In this document: piece after piece, positions 17,792 through 27,722 of the stretch
How the letters are laid out: each line of letters starts with the position of its first letter
Position numbering within the stretch: position 1 is the first letter of the stretch
DNA from: Roseateles sp.
GTDB lineage: Bacteria > Pseudomonadota > Gammaproteobacteria > Burkholderiales > Burkholderiaceae_C
Direction of reading: 5' to 3'
Length of the DNA: 64,000 nt
Assembly: GCA_016790285.1 (NCBI GenBank)
Contig: JAEUPJ010000041.1
Span: 62,001-126,000, forward strand
The notes under the pieces: generated by a model
What the model was told of the DNA's origin: nothing
Databases searched by the model: none
The model's input: only the letters and a program-made list of their open reading frames with translations
Position numbers and translations under genes: made by a program

Positions 17792-20071
17792 TCAGTTCGG
17801 TTGGGCGAATTGCAAGGTCCGGGCCTTGCCCGGCTTCAGGTGGAGGTCGATGACGCGCTCGCCCACGCGCAGCCGCCCGCCGCCCGGGCCGGCCACGGCG
17901 CGCACGGTGGCGCTCTTCACGCGGGCGTCGGCCCAGGTCATGTCGACCTCGAAGCCGCCGCGCGCACGCAGCCCGCGCACGGTGCCGTTCGGCCAGGCTG
18001 CAGGCAGCGCGGGCAGCAGGTCGATGACGCCGTCGTGCGACTGCAGCAGCATCTCCGCGATGGCGGCGGTGGCGCCGAAGTTGCCGTCGATCTGGAAGGG
18101 CGGGTGGGTGTCGAGGAGGTTGGGGTAGGTGCCGCCCTGGTGCACCTCGGCGCCGGGGCGTGCGGCCTGGGCGCCGGGCTCGGCCAGCAGGCCGCGCAGC
18201 AGGCGGTGGGCGCGGTCGCCGTCGCGCAGCCGGGCCCACCAGGCCATCTTCCAGGCCATGGACCAGCCGGTGCTCACGTCGCCGCGCGCGTCCAGCGTCC
18301 TGCGGGCGGCGGCGGCGAGCTCTGGCGTGCGCGTGGGCGAGATCTGCCGACCCGGGAAGAGGGCGAAGAGGTGGGAGACGTGGCGGTGGGTGTCGCGCGG
18401 CGTGTCCAGCACCGGGTCCTGCAGCTCGTCGAGCCACTCCAGCAGCTGGCCCCAGCTGCCCACGCGCGGCGGCGCGAGGCGGTCGCGCACGGCCAGGGCG
18501 CGCTCGCGTGCGGCGGTCTCGCCGAGCACGGCGGCGGCCTGGGCGATGTTGTCGAAGAGGTCCCAGAGGATCTGCTGGTCGTAGGCCACGCCGTCCTGGA
18601 TGGGGCCGTGCTCGGGCGACCAGCCGTTGGGGGCGACGAGCCGCCCGTCAGGCGTGGCCTTGAGCCGGTCCTGCCAGAACTCGGCCACTTCCAGCAGCAC
18701 CGGCCAGGCGGTGTGGCGCAGGAAGCCGCGGTCCTGCGTGAAGGCGAAGTGCTCCCAGAAGTGGCGGGCATACCAGGCGTTGCCCGTCATGTTCCAGAGG
18801 TAGCCCTGGGCGCCGAAGGGGTTGGTCTCGGTGCGCAGCGCCCAGCCGCGCACGGGCTGGCCATCGGCCCGCAGGAAGGTCTCCTGCGGCGGTTGCACGG
18901 AGTTGTCCCAGGGCGGGGTCTCGGGCGGCAGGGCGGCGGGGTCTTTCAGGGCCAGCGCGGCGCGCTCGCTGACGGCGCGGCGCCACTGCGGCAGCAGGCG
19001 CTGCACGAAGCGGTGGAAAGGGCGCGCGGCCTCCGCCAGGTTGGCCGGTTCGGCCGGCCAGTAGTTCATCTGCAGGTTGATGTTGGAGTGGTAGTCGCTG
19101 TTCCACGGCGGCTGCAACTGGTCGTTCCACAGGCCCTGCAGGTTGGCCGGCAGCGAGTCGCGCGAGCTGCTCACGAGCAGGTAGCGGCCGAACTGGAAGT
19201 ACAGCGCCTCCAGCTCGGGGTCGCTGCCGTGCCGGGTGTAGGCGGCCAGGCGCGCGTCGGTCGTGAGGGCGCGGCGCTCGGCCGGTGCCGCGCCGAGGTC
19301 AAGCTGCACGCGGCCGAGCAGCCGCTGCACGTCGCGGTGGTGCGCCGCCCGCAGCTCGCGCCAGGCGGGCGTGGCGTCGAGTTGGGCCTGCACGCGCGGC
19401 AGCGGGTCGCGGCCGTCGTCGAAGCTGGTGCCGGCGGCGAGCAGCACGGTGAGCGCGGTGCAGCCCTCGAAGACGAGGCTGTCGCCTTCCACGCGCACGC
19501 GCCCGCCCTCATTCAGCAGCCGCAGCTGGCTCGCGTAGGCCAGGCCGTTGGGCAGGCGCCCGACGGCCGTCATGCCGCGGCCGGCGGCGGTGAGTGCGGC
19601 GCCATGCCGGTCGGCCAGCGCGATGCGCCCTTGGTAGCGGCCGGGGCGGTCGGCGCTCAGCCGCCAGGCGATGACCTGCGCGGGGTGGCTGGCCAGCGTC
19701 ACGCGCTCGAAGCGAACGCCGTCTTGCGTGTAGCGCAGGCGGTGCTCCCCGCGGGCGATGTCGAGTTCGCGCTGGTAGCCGCTGACCGGCGCCTCGGAGC
19801 GGTCCAGCGTCAGCACCACGTCGCCAAAGGGCTGGTAGGCGCCCAGGGTCTGGGTGTCGCCCGTCCAGAGCGTGATGTCGTTGAACTGCAAGCGGTCGCG
19901 CGCCACCTGGCCGAACAGCATGGCGCCCAGGCGCCCGTTGCCGATGGGCAGGGCCCGCTGCTCCCAGCCCTGCGCCGTGTCGGGCGCTGGCGCGGCATAG
20001 CGCAGCGTCAGATCGGCCGCCTGCAGCGGCAGGGCCAGCGCGAGCCAGCAGGTGAGCAGCAGCCGCTTCAT
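17792..20071 (-). CDS. GH95 family alpha-L-fucosidase (or alpha-L-galactosidase), exported
   Basis: A 759-residue inverting enzyme with a Sec signal ([18 protein letters not shown]). It has the N-terminal beta-domain ([23 protein letters not shown]), the (alpha/alpha)6 barrel and a C-terminal beta-sandwich typical of GH95. Family catalytic positions are seen: the Asn pair region in [13 protein letters not shown], Glu in NGWSPEHGP and Asp in [14 protein letters not shown]. Length is normal. GH95 enzymes in xyloglucan loci remove the terminal fucose from fucosylated galactosyl side chains; some remove L-galactose instead. Immediate neighbours are GH35 (7 bp upstream) and the ExoP-SGNH protein (2 bp downstream), which supports the xyloglucan reading. 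Confidence 0.9.
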   Translation of the reverse strand: MKRLLLTCWLALALPLQAADLTLRYAAPAPDTAQGWEQRALPIGNGRLGAMLFGQVARDRLQFNDITLWTGDTQTLGAYQPFGDVVLTLDRSEAPVSGYQRELDIARGEHRLRYTQDGVRFERVTLASHPAQVIAWRLSADRPGRYQGRIALADRHGAALTAAGRGMTAVGRLPNGLAYASQLRLLNEGGRVRVEGDSLVFEGCTALTVLLAAGTSFDDGRDPLPRVQAQLDATPAWRELRAAHHRDVQRLLGRVQLDLGAAPAERRALTTDARLAAYTRHGSDPELEALYFQFGRYLLVSSSRDSLPANLQGLWNDQLQPPWNSDYHSNINLQMNYWPAEPANLAEAARPFHRFVQRLLPQWRRAVSERAALALKDPAALPPETPPWDNSVQPPQETFLRADGQPVRGWALRTETNPFGAQGYLWNMTGNAWYARHFWEHFAFTQDRGFLRHTAWPVLLEVAEFWQDRLKATPDGRLVAPNGWSPEHGPIQDGVAYDQQILWDLFDNIAQAAAVLGETAARERALAVRDRLAPPRVGSWGQLLEWLDELQDPVLDTPRDTHRHVSHLFALFPGRQISPTRTPELAAAARRTLDARGDVSTGWSMAWKMAWWARLRDGDRAHRLLRGLLAEPGAQAARPGAEVHQGGTYPNLLDTHPPFQIDGNFGATAAIAEMLLQSHDGVIDLLPALPAAWPNGTVRGLRARGGFEVDMTWADARVKSATVRAVAGPGGGRLRVGERVIDLHLKPGKARTLQFAQPN

Positions 20072-20078
20072 CGCTGGT

Positions 20079-21725
20079 TCAACGCGGGCGGCCCATCTTG
20101 ACCTTGAGCATGACAGGCTCGGCGGGCAGGTTCAGGCCGTAGTCGACCTGGTCGCCGTTCCACACACGCTCCATGACCCAGCGGCCCTTGTCGTCGAAGC
20201 GGCCCTGCTCGGCGCGCATCATGATGCCGCTCGTGCCGGCCGCGGGCTCCATGCGCACGCGCACGCGGTGGCCGATCAGCAGGAACTCGTCCGGCCCGAG
20301 CTGGGCGATGGCCACACCCCCGCCCGGCTCCTCGGTGCCGGCGGCGGGCTTGGCGAACTCGCCACCCCAGGCGGACTCGCCGAAGCGGCCCAGGCGGTAG
20401 GTGAGCTTGGCTGTCCAGCCGGGGAAGTCCAGCTGCTGGGGCTTGCGGTCGTCGCCCTCGGCAATGCCTTGCGTGCGGCCTTCGAACGCCCACTGCGCCC
20501 ACAGGCGCTGGATGGGCGCGAACATGCGGTAGACGCGCTCGAAGGGCTCGACGATCGTCTTGTCCGTCGCGGTCGCGCCCAGCGGGTGGTTGCTGTAGTC
20601 GAAGTAGTCCACGCCGAAGGGCGACACGCCGATGGCGCCGCGGCCGAGCATGGCGTAGAGGAAGCGTCCATAGGCCGGCTTGGTGCCGATCTCGGGCACC
20701 CACAGCGCGTTGTCTGCGCGCTGGAAGAGGCGCAGGTTGGCCTCCACCTGGGCGGACTCGGGGCTGTAGATGTCGGGCGCGACGATGTCCAGCGCGGGGG
20801 CGGCGGCCTTGTAGATGTCGATGACGTCCCAGGTCGGCCCGCCGCTGGCGAAGTTCTTGTTCCAGGGCTTGGGCGGTTGCTCCAGCGGGTTGCGCAGCGC
20901 GTTGTTCACGTACATGGGCAGGTCGTACACCGCGCGGCCGGCGGCGGCGATCTCGCCGATGTAGCGGGCGATCGCCCAGGCGTGGAAGTACTCGTCGGCG
21001 TAGTCGCCGTAGACCTCGCGCCAGGTGCCACTGGCGGAAAGCTTGGGCTTCTGTCGCGCCAGTACGGCAGCGGGCACGGGCTGCTCGAAAGCCGCTTGCG
21101 CGGCCGGGCTGAAGTCGCGCACGAGGCCGTAGGTGCCGACCTCGTTCTCGACCTGCACCATCAGCACGGTGCGCTGCGCGCTGTCGAGCTTCTTCAGGTG
21201 GCTCATCAGCGCGACGAAGGCGCGCTTGTCGGCCTTGAGCGTCTCGGCGCCGAAGGGGCTGAGGCTGTAGTTGGCGCGGCCCTCGCGGTCGACGTTGAAA
21301 GGGAAGCGCTGGGTGTCGAGCTTGACCCAGGCGGGCGTGTATTGGGCGCTGGTGTTCTTCCAGGTGCCGAACCACAGGATGACCAGGCGCTTGTTCTGCT
21401 GGCGCGCCTCGCGCACCAGGGTGTCGACGAAGCTGAAGTCGAAGCGTCCTTCCTCGGGCTCGACCTGCTCCCAGGCCACGGGCATGAGCACGGTGTTGGC
21501 CTTGAGGTCGCGTGCGGCCTCCCACACCGGCTTGAGTGCGGCCGGGTAGTTGCTGGAGTTGTGGGCCTGCGCGCCCAGGATCAGGAAGGGCTTGCCGTCC
21601 ACCAGCAGGGCGTGGCGGCCGTCGCGCGTGACGATGCGGGGCGCTTCGGCGGAGGGCGCGGCCTGTGAGGCCGGTGCCGCGAGCAGGGCCGCAAGCGCCG
21701 CCGCGAGGAGGAAGTGTTTCTTCAT
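20079..21725 (-). CDS. GH35 family beta-galactosidase with DUF5597-type C-terminus, exported
   Basis: A 548-residue enzyme with a Sec signal ([18 protein letters not shown]). The N-terminal (beta/alpha)8 domain has the GH35 hallmark acid/base Glu in [11 protein letters not shown] and a likely nucleophile Glu in [12 protein letters not shown]. The C-terminal part (from about residue 400, with [19 protein letters not shown]) matches the DUF5597 domain that accompanies this bacterial GH35 branch. The Cellvibrio xyloglucan locus contains such an enzyme, which removes galactose from xyloglucan oligosaccharides, next to GH95 and GH31 genes; this window has the same set. It begins 71 bp after the TonB receptor. 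Confidence 0.88.
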   Translation of the reverse strand: MKKHFLLAAALAALLAAPASQAAPSAEAPRIVTRDGRHALLVDGKPFLILGAQAHNSSNYPAALKPVWEAARDLKANTVLMPVAWEQVEPEEGRFDFSFVDTLVREARQQNKRLVILWFGTWKNTSAQYTPAWVKLDTQRFPFNVDREGRANYSLSPFGAETLKADKRAFVALMSHLKKLDSAQRTVLMVQVENEVGTYGLVRDFSPAAQAAFEQPVPAAVLARQKPKLSASGTWREVYGDYADEYFHAWAIARYIGEIAAAGRAVYDLPMYVNNALRNPLEQPPKPWNKNFASGGPTWDVIDIYKAAAPALDIVAPDIYSPESAQVEANLRLFQRADNALWVPEIGTKPAYGRFLYAMLGRGAIGVSPFGVDYFDYSNHPLGATATDKTIVEPFERVYRMFAPIQRLWAQWAFEGRTQGIAEGDDRKPQQLDFPGWTAKLTYRLGRFGESAWGGEFAKPAAGTEEPGGGVAIAQLGPDEFLLIGHRVRVRMEPAAGTSGIMMRAEQGRFDDKGRWVMERVWNGDQVDYGLNLPAEPVMLKVKMGRPR

Positions 21726-21758
21726 CGGGGTTTCCGAAAAGGGGACTCGGCGGGGAAG

Positions 21759-21787
21759 GGCCCGGCGCCCGTCACGGACGCCGGGCC
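21759..21787 (-). other. Stable intercistronic hairpin between the TonB receptor and GH35
   Basis: GGCCCGGCG and CGCCGGGCC form a perfect 9-bp stem around an 11-nt loop that can itself pair (CCG/CGG). It follows the TonB-receptor stop on the minus strand. No U-run follows, so it more likely protects the receptor message from 3' decay or lowers downstream expression than ends transcription. Confidence 0.55.
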
Positions 21788-21796
21788 GGCTCAGAC

Positions 21797-24796
21797 TCAG
21801 AAAGAGTAGCTGGCCTGGACCGAGTAGCGGCGGCCCGTGTAGTTGACGCCGCGGGTCATGAAGCCGATCTGCTGCTGCATCAGCTGACGGGCCAGCGCGT
21901 TGTTCAGGTTCTGCCCTTCCAGGCTGACGCTGAAGTTGTCGGTGACCTTGTAGTTGATGCCGGCATCGATCTGGCCGTACGAGTCGCTCCACGTCGGCAG
22001 CGCCCATGCCACGCTCGTGCCGTTGGCCAGTCGGCCATCACCGCCGTTGGTGCCGTTGACGTTGACGCCCTGCAGGTACTTGGAGCGCCAGCTGTAGGCG
22101 ACGCGGGCCGAGAACGGGCCGTAGTCGTACAGCAGCGCCAGGTTGTAGGCGTTCTTGGACAGGTTGATCAGCGGCAGGTCGCCGAAGGTCTTGCCGTCGG
22201 TGTCGCAACCGTTGAGGTTGAGGTTGAGGTTCTCCGGACCGGTGCTCGTGCCGGCGCAGTAGGCGTTGACGACCGGGTTGTAGAGCTTGGTCTTGCTGTC
22301 GACGTAGGTGTAGTTGGCCTGAACGCCGAAGCCCGAGAGCCAGCCCGGCAGCATGTCCAGGTAGCGCTGGAAGGCGATTTCCAGGCCGCGGGCATGGCCC
22401 TTGGCGCCGTTGACCGGCGAGGTCACGTTGAAGATGACCGGCTTGCCGGCGCCGTCGAGCAGCTGCACGTTGGCCGACTGCTTGATGATGACGTCCTGCA
22501 GCTGCTTGTTGAACAGCGCCACCGTCAGCGAGCCGCTCTTGGAGAAGTACCACTCGCCCGTCAGGTCGAACTGGTTGGCCTTGACCGGCTTGAGCAGCGG
22601 GTTGCCGTCGGCCTTGCCGCTCAGCGTCACGTTGTCGACGACGACGGTGTTGCCTTCGGTGTGCTGCGTGGTGTCCAGCGTCAGGGAGGTGTAGGCCTGA
22701 AGCTGCGAGAAGTCCGGACGGGCCACGGCGCGCGCCACGGCGGCGCGGAACTGCAGCTGGTCGCTGGCCTTCATGCGCAGGTTCAGGCTGGGCAGCACGT
22801 TGGTGTAGGTCTGCGACGCATCCTGGGCCTTGCTGAAGGCCGTGACCGACGGGATGGCCACGCCACCCAGCGACTGGCCGGCCTGCAGCGTGGGGGCGTT
22901 GTTGGTGAAGACCGTGTAGCCATTGGCCTTCATGTCGGTGCGCACCACGCGCAGGCCGATGTTGCCGTCCACCGGCAGCGGCAGGTCGTCGAAGCCGAAG
23001 CGCAGCTGGGCATAGCCGGCCTGGGACTTCTCATGCTGCTCGTTCGTGCCTTGCGGGTCGGTGCCGAAGGTGGCCGGCTTCCAGGCATCGCAGCTGCCCC
23101 AGCCCTGAGCGGCGACCTGCTCGGCGCACAGGATGTCGTGGTACTTGTGCAGCGCGACGTAGGTGTCGGGGTAGCCCTTGGCGAGCGACACGTCCGGCAC
23201 GTAGACCGCCGGCACGCTCTGCCCGCCGAAGAAGTTCTTGAACTGGTGCAGTTGCACGGGCGCGTTGAAGCGCGGGTCGTTCAGGCGCGCCAGGCCCGAG
23301 ATGTTCCAGCCCTGTTGCCAGGTCTGGGTGATGGCCTGCCAGTTGTAGCTGGGGTTGGAGTTGATCGTGGTGGCGTCGCGATCGGTCAGGCGGATGCCGA
23401 ACTGCAGGTCCTGCAGCACCTTGTCGTCGAAGTTGAACTTGGCGTCCGCGCGCCAGGCCTTCTGCTCGGCCTTGCTGCGGTCCAGGTGCTCCATCGTGAA
23501 CGCCCAGTAGTAGTTGGCCTTGTTCGACAGGGCAGCGAGGTCGGACGAATCGAACACCACGCGCGGCAGGGAGCCGGTCAGGTCCAGCGTCTCCTTGGGC
23601 ATCTGCAGGCCGGTGGCGACGGTGGAGTCGAAGGCGTTGGTGCGCGACTTGACCAGTTGCAGGTCGGTGCTGAAGCTCCAGCGGTCGCTGGCCTTCCACT
23701 TCAGGCCCCAGCCGAGGTCACGCGTCTTGGAGTCGCGCGTCATGTAGCGGGTGTCGGCGCCGAAGTTCACGCCGCCGTCGGCGGGGGAGGTCAGCGTACC
23801 GGTCAGCAGCTGGTTGTTGGCGCCATAGGTGGCACCGCTGCCGATGACGAGGTTCCAGGGGTTGGACTGCGCGAACAGCGCGTTCTCGTCCCACTGCATG
23901 CGGTACTTGGACTCGAAGTAGGTCAGCGAGCTGCTGACGTCGTTGTTCTTCCACTGCAGCGCGCCGTAGGTGCCTTCGCGGGTGCGGTCGAAGTTGGAGT
24001 CGCGCCATTGCGCGCCCTTCGGGACCCAGTGCGTGCCGTCTACCTTGTAGTAGGGCTCGACCTGCCAGAGGTCGGTGCGGGTGGAGCTCTTGCTGCGCGC
24101 CAGGCTCAGCAGCGCGCCGAACTCGCCGAGGTCGGTCTTCCAGCGGTTGGACACCAGGCCCGAGGCGGCCGGGCTCCACTTGCCCTGCAGCTGGTTGTAG
24201 TTGCCGCTGAGGGTGATGCCGCCCTTGAAGCCGCTGTAGTCGAACGGCATGGCGGTGCGCAGGTTCACCAGGCCGCCGATGGCGCCTTCGATCTGCGCGG
24301 CCGACGGGTTCTTGTAGACGTCCACGCCGGCCATCAGCTCGGGCGGCACGTCTTCGAAGTTCAGCGCGCGGCCGCCATTGGCCGAGAAGGTGTCTCGGCC
24401 GTTGACCTCGGAGCGCACGTAGGACAGGCCACGGATGTTCACGCTGGAGCCTTCCACCGAGTAGTGCTCGGGGTCGCCCTTGGACATGGTGCGGTCGATG
24501 GTGATGCCCACCACGCGCTGCAGTACTTCGGTGACGGAGCGGTCAGGCAGCTTGCCAATGTCGTCGGCGACGATGGAGTCGACAATTTCGTCGGAGTCCT
24601 GCTTGATCTTCTGTGCGGATTGCAGCGCAGCGCGGCGGCCGCTCACGACGACGGTTTCGACCTTCTGCACTTTGGCATCGGGTGCGGAGGCGGCAGGCGC
24701 CGGGGCGGGCGCAGTCTGCGCCAGGGCCATGCCGCTGCACAGCAGGGCGGCCTGGGCGGCGGCGAGGGAAATGGCGGTGCGTTGTAGTGTCTTCAC
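21797..24796 (-). CDS. TonB-dependent receptor (carbohydrate type)
   Basis: A 999-residue outer-membrane receptor. After a signal peptide (cut after ALAQ) and a proline/alanine-rich stretch comes a TonB-box-like ETVVVSGRRAALQSA and a plug domain (DIGKLPDRSVTEVLQRVVG, NIRGLSYVRSEVNGRD). A long 22-strand barrel follows, ending with the required aromatic residue (SVQASYSF). The sequence type corresponds to the Xanthomonas/Caulobacter family of carbohydrate receptors. It would take up xyloglucan or beta-glucan oligosaccharides, given that it sits between xylA and GH35/GH95. The start is a GTG with AGGAGA 6 nt upstream. The 145 bp before it hold no clear promoter. Confidence 0.93.
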   Translation of the reverse strand: MKTLQRTAISLAAAQAALLCSGMALAQTAPAPAPAASAPDAKVQKVETVVVSGRRAALQSAQKIKQDSDEIVDSIVADDIGKLPDRSVTEVLQRVVGITIDRTMSKGDPEHYSVEGSSVNIRGLSYVRSEVNGRDTFSANGGRALNFEDVPPELMAGVDVYKNPSAAQIEGAIGGLVNLRTAMPFDYSGFKGGITLSGNYNQLQGKWSPAASGLVSNRWKTDLGEFGALLSLARSKSSTRTDLWQVEPYYKVDGTHWVPKGAQWRDSNFDRTREGTYGALQWKNNDVSSSLTYFESKYRMQWDENALFAQSNPWNLVIGSGATYGANNQLLTGTLTSPADGGVNFGADTRYMTRDSKTRDLGWGLKWKASDRWSFSTDLQLVKSRTNAFDSTVATGLQMPKETLDLTGSLPRVVFDSSDLAALSNKANYYWAFTMEHLDRSKAEQKAWRADAKFNFDDKVLQDLQFGIRLTDRDATTINSNPSYNWQAITQTWQQGWNISGLARLNDPRFNAPVQLHQFKNFFGGQSVPAVYVPDVSLAKGYPDTYVALHKYHDILCAEQVAAQGWGSCDAWKPATFGTDPQGTNEQHEKSQAGYAQLRFGFDDLPLPVDGNIGLRVVRTDMKANGYTVFTNNAPTLQAGQSLGGVAIPSVTAFSKAQDASQTYTNVLPSLNLRMKASDQLQFRAAVARAVARPDFSQLQAYTSLTLDTTQHTEGNTVVVDNVTLSGKADGNPLLKPVKANQFDLTGEWYFSKSGSLTVALFNKQLQDVIIKQSANVQLLDGAGKPVIFNVTSPVNGAKGHARGLEIAFQRYLDMLPGWLSGFGVQANYTYVDSKTKLYNPVVNAYCAGTSTGPENLNLNLNGCDTDGKTFGDLPLINLSKNAYNLALLYDYGPFSARVAYSWRSKYLQGVNVNGTNGGDGRLANGTSVAWALPTWSDSYGQIDAGINYKVTDNFSVSLEGQNLNNALARQLMQQQIGFMTRGVNYTGRRYSVQASYSF

Positions 24797-24814
24797 GGTG
24801 TCTCCTTGTTGTGG

Positions 24815-24827
24815 TGTGTCTCTGTGG
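24815..24827. repeat. Possible solo arm of the hairpin repeat family
   Basis: A 13-bp exact match to the repeat-arm core (TGTGTCTCTGTGG) lies in the 145-bp gap between xylA and the TonB receptor, without a partner arm. It may be a decayed copy or chance. The rest of the gap shows nothing clear. Confidence 0.25.
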
Positions 24828-24941
24828 GACTGCGGTTCGGCGGGTCAACATCGCCGCGGCGGGCGCGCGCAGGGCGAAGGAGCGGAGGTCCTCGTCATGG
24901 CGGCTCGGCGCGGGCGGGTTTGGGGTGGGCCCTTCGGCGCG

Positions 24942-26258
24942 TCAGGCGCAGAAGCGGTTGACGAGGTTCTCCAGCACCTCCTGGCGGCCGGAGACGGGCG
25001 CCACGTCGGTGTTGCGGGTCAGCACCTCGTCGGCGAGGTCGCTCAGCGAGCGCCGGCCTGCGAGGATGTCCTGGCCGGCGGCGGTGTCCCAGCCGGCGTA
25101 GCGGGCGTCGACAGCGGCCTTGAGGCGGCCGTCGTTGATCATCTTCTCGGCGACCAGCAGGCCCTGCGCGCAGACGTCCATGCCGCCGATGTGGCCGTGG
25201 AAGAGGTCGGCCGCGTCGATGGACTGGCGGCGCACCTTGGCGTCGAAGTTCAGGCCGCCCGAACCCAGGCCGCCGGCCTGCAGCACGTGGTACAGCGCCA
25301 GCGCCGTCTCGGGCACGTTGTTGGGGAACTGGTCGGTGTCCCAGCCCAGCTGCGGGTCGCCGCGGTTCATGTCCAGGCTGCCGAGGATGCCCAGCGCCCC
25401 GGCGGTAGCGATCTCGTGCTCGAAGCTGTGGCCCGAGAGCGTGGCGTGGTTGGCCTCGATGTTGACCTTGACTTCCTTCTCCAGGCCGTAGCGCACGAGG
25501 AAGCCGTACACGGTGGCGGTGTCGAAGTCGTACTGGTGCTTGGACGGTTCGCGCGGCTTGGGCTCGATGAGGATGGCGCCCTTGAAACCGATCTTGTGCT
25601 TGTACTCGACCACCATCGTGAGGAAGCGGCCGAGCTGGTCCAGCTCCTGGCCCAGGCGCGTGTTCAGCAGCGTCTCGTAGCCTTCGCGGCCGCCCCACAG
25701 CACGTAGTTCTCGCCGCCGAGCTTGAGCGTGGCGTCCATGGCGTCGCGCACCTGCAGCGCGGCGAGCTTGAAGATCTCCGGGTCAGGGTTGCTGGCCGCG
25801 CCCGACATGAAGCGGCGGTGGCTGAACAGGTTGGCCGTGCCCCACAGCAGCTTCACGCCGGTGGCCTGCTGCTTCTCGCCGAGCACATCCACCAGGCGCT
25901 GGAAGTTGTCGTGGCTCTCGCGCGGCGTGGCGCCTTCGGGAGCGACGTCGCGGTCGTGGAAGCAGTAGTAGGGCAGGCCGAGCTTGCTGAAGAACTCGAA
26001 GGCCGCGTCGGCCTTGAGCCGGGCCAGCTCCATCGGGCTGCCGCCCTGGAACCAGGGGCGCTCGAAGGTGGCGCCGCCGAACGGGTCCAGGCCCGTCCAC
26101 ACGAAGTTGTGCCAGTAGCAGGCGGCAAAGCGCAGGTGGTCCTCCATGCGCTTGCCCAGGACGATGCGGTCCTTGTCGTAGTGCTTGAAGGCCAGCTCGT
26201 TCTCGCTGGCGGCGCCTTCGAAGCGGATGGGGGCGATGTGTTGGAAGTAGCTCGTCAT
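24942..26258 (-). CDS. xylA: Xylose isomerase
   Basis: A 438-residue class II xylose isomerase that converts D-xylose to D-xylulose in the cytoplasm. The metal and substrate signatures are clear: [50 protein letters not shown] and the catalytic-His region [13 protein letters not shown]. Length is normal for class II. It lies 9 bp after xylB in the same unit as the ROK regulator, giving a complete pentose entry route for xylose released by GH31, GH39 and GH43. Confidence 0.97.
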   Translation of the reverse strand: MTSYFQHIAPIRFEGAASENELAFKHYDKDRIVLGKRMEDHLRFAACYWHNFVWTGLDPFGGATFERPWFQGGSPMELARLKADAAFEFFSKLGLPYYCFHDRDVAPEGATPRESHDNFQRLVDVLGEKQQATGVKLLWGTANLFSHRRFMSGAASNPDPEIFKLAALQVRDAMDATLKLGGENYVLWGGREGYETLLNTRLGQELDQLGRFLTMVVEYKHKIGFKGAILIEPKPREPSKHQYDFDTATVYGFLVRYGLEKEVKVNIEANHATLSGHSFEHEIATAGALGILGSLDMNRGDPQLGWDTDQFPNNVPETALALYHVLQAGGLGSGGLNFDAKVRRQSIDAADLFHGHIGGMDVCAQGLLVAEKMINDGRLKAAVDARYAGWDTAAGQDILAGRRSLSDLADEVLTRNTDVAPVSGRQEVLENLVNRFCA

Positions 26259-26267
26259 GATCAGAGG

Positions 26268-27722
26268 TCAGGCACCGCGCAGTCGGCGGTAGAGGTCACG
26301 AAAGCGCGCCAGGCGTGGGGCCAGGCGGGCATGGCGTTGGGGGTCGGGTGAGAAGAGGGCGGCGACCGGGGGCCGCGTGCAGACGCGCTCGACCGGTGCG
26401 CCGGTGGCCAGCCAGCCCAGGCGGGCCGCACCCAGCGCGCCGCCGGCTTCGCTGCCGGTGTGCAGGGCGATGTCCACCCGCAGCGTGTCGGCGATGAGCT
26501 GCGCCCAGAAGTGGCTGCGCGAGCCGCCGCCCACGAGCGAGAGCTGGTGCACCTGGGTGCCCGCGGCGCGCAGCGCGTCCAGTCCGTCGGCCAGGCCGAA
26601 GGTCACGCCCTCCAGCACGGCGTAGGTGCAGTGCGCGCGCGTGGTCTGCATCGTCAGGCCGTGGAACACGCCGGGCGCGAAGGGGTCGTTGTGCGGGGTG
26701 CGCTCACCGGCGAGGTAAGGCAGGAAGAGCGGCGCGTCGGCGTTGACTGCGCTGTCATCGCGCGCAAGTTCGGCCAGCAGCGTGGCTTCATCGCTGCCCA
26801 CGAGCTGGCAGAACCAGCGCAGGCAGCTCGCGGCGGAGAGCATCACGCTCATCTGGTGCCAGCGCTCGGGCAGGGCATGGCAGAAGGCGTGCACGGCCGA
26901 CGCCGGGTTGGGCGAGAAGCGGTCATTGACGACGAAGAGCACGCCCGATGTGCCCAGCGAGATGAAGCCGTCGCCGGGCTGCGTGGCGCCGATGCCGATG
27001 GCGCTGGCCGCGTTGTCGCCCGCCCCCCCGGCCACCACGACCTCGGGGCCCAGGCCCCAGGCGCGCGCGAGTTCGGGCTTGAGCACGCCGCCGGGCTGGT
27101 TGCTCTCCACCAGGCGCGGCATGTGCGCGCGGGTCAGGCCACAGGCCTGCAGCAGCTCGTCGGACCAATCTCGCCGCGCGACGTCCAGCCACAGCGTGCC
27201 GGCGGCGTCCGACGGGTCGGAGACTTTGTCACCCGTGAGCTGCAGGCGCAGCCAGTCCTTGGGCAGCAGCACGCTGGCCACGCGGGCAAAGACCTCGGGC
27301 TCGTGCTGCTTCACCCACAGCAGCTTCGGCGCGGTGAAGCCGGGCATGGCGAGGTTGCCGGCGATGGCATGCAGGCGTGGCGCGGCGGCGGTCAACTCGT
27401 CGCACTCGGCGTGGCTGCGGCCGTCGTTCCAGAGGATGGCGGGGCGCAGGACGGCGTCGACCTCATCGAGCAGCACCGCGCCGTGCATCTGGCCCGACAG
27501 GCCGATGCCGCGCACCGCGGCGAACTCGGCGGGGTGGGCGGCACGCAGCGTTGCCACGGCGGACTGCGTGGCCTGCCACCAGGCGGCAGGGTCCTGCTCC
27601 GACCACAGCGGCTGCGGGCTGGACAAGGACAGGCCGCTGCCCGCCGTGCCGACGATGTGGCCGGTGGGGTCGAGCAGCAGCAGCTTGACTTCGGACGTGC
27701 CGAGATCGATGCCGAGGAACAT
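26268..27722 (-). CDS. xylB: Xylulokinase
   Basis: A 484-residue FGGY carbohydrate kinase that phosphorylates D-xylulose to xylulose 5-phosphate. Seen: the phosphate-1 motif FLGIDLGTSEVKLLLLD, the xylulokinase-type GLSGQMHGAVLLD, the substrate-side LPYLAGERTPHNDPFAPG and the FGGY signature 2 region LVGGGSRSHFWAQLIAD. The start ATG shares one base with the stop of the ROK gene (TGATG), and xylA follows after 9 bp, so the three are translated from one message. Confidence 0.95.
   Translation of the reverse strand: MFLGIDLGTSEVKLLLLDPTGHIVGTAGSGLSLSSPQPLWSEQDPAAWWQATQSAVATLRAAHPAEFAAVRGIGLSGQMHGAVLLDEVDAVLRPAILWNDGRSHAECDELTAAAPRLHAIAGNLAMPGFTAPKLLWVKQHEPEVFARVASVLLPKDWLRLQLTGDKVSDPSDAAGTLWLDVARRDWSDELLQACGLTRAHMPRLVESNQPGGVLKPELARAWGLGPEVVVAGGAGDNAASAIGIGATQPGDGFISLGTSGVLFVVNDRFSPNPASAVHAFCHALPERWHQMSVMLSAASCLRWFCQLVGSDEATLLAELARDDSAVNADAPLFLPYLAGERTPHNDPFAPGVFHGLTMQTTRAHCTYAVLEGVTFGLADGLDALRAAGTQVHQLSLVGGGSRSHFWAQLIADTLRVDIALHTGSEAGGALGAARLGWLATGAPVERVCTRPPVAALFSPDPQRHARLAPRLARFRDLYRRLRGA

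Noticed and set aside
17756-20101. A long plus-strand open frame across the GH95 gene
   Set aside because: Same antisense effect; GH95 motifs are complete on the minus strand.
21665-24787. A 1040-codon open frame antisense to the TonB receptor
   Set aside because: It is the high-GC shadow of the receptor gene: composition is dominated by Val, Gly, Ala, Arg and His, with no domain, and the minus-strand frame is an unmistakable receptor.
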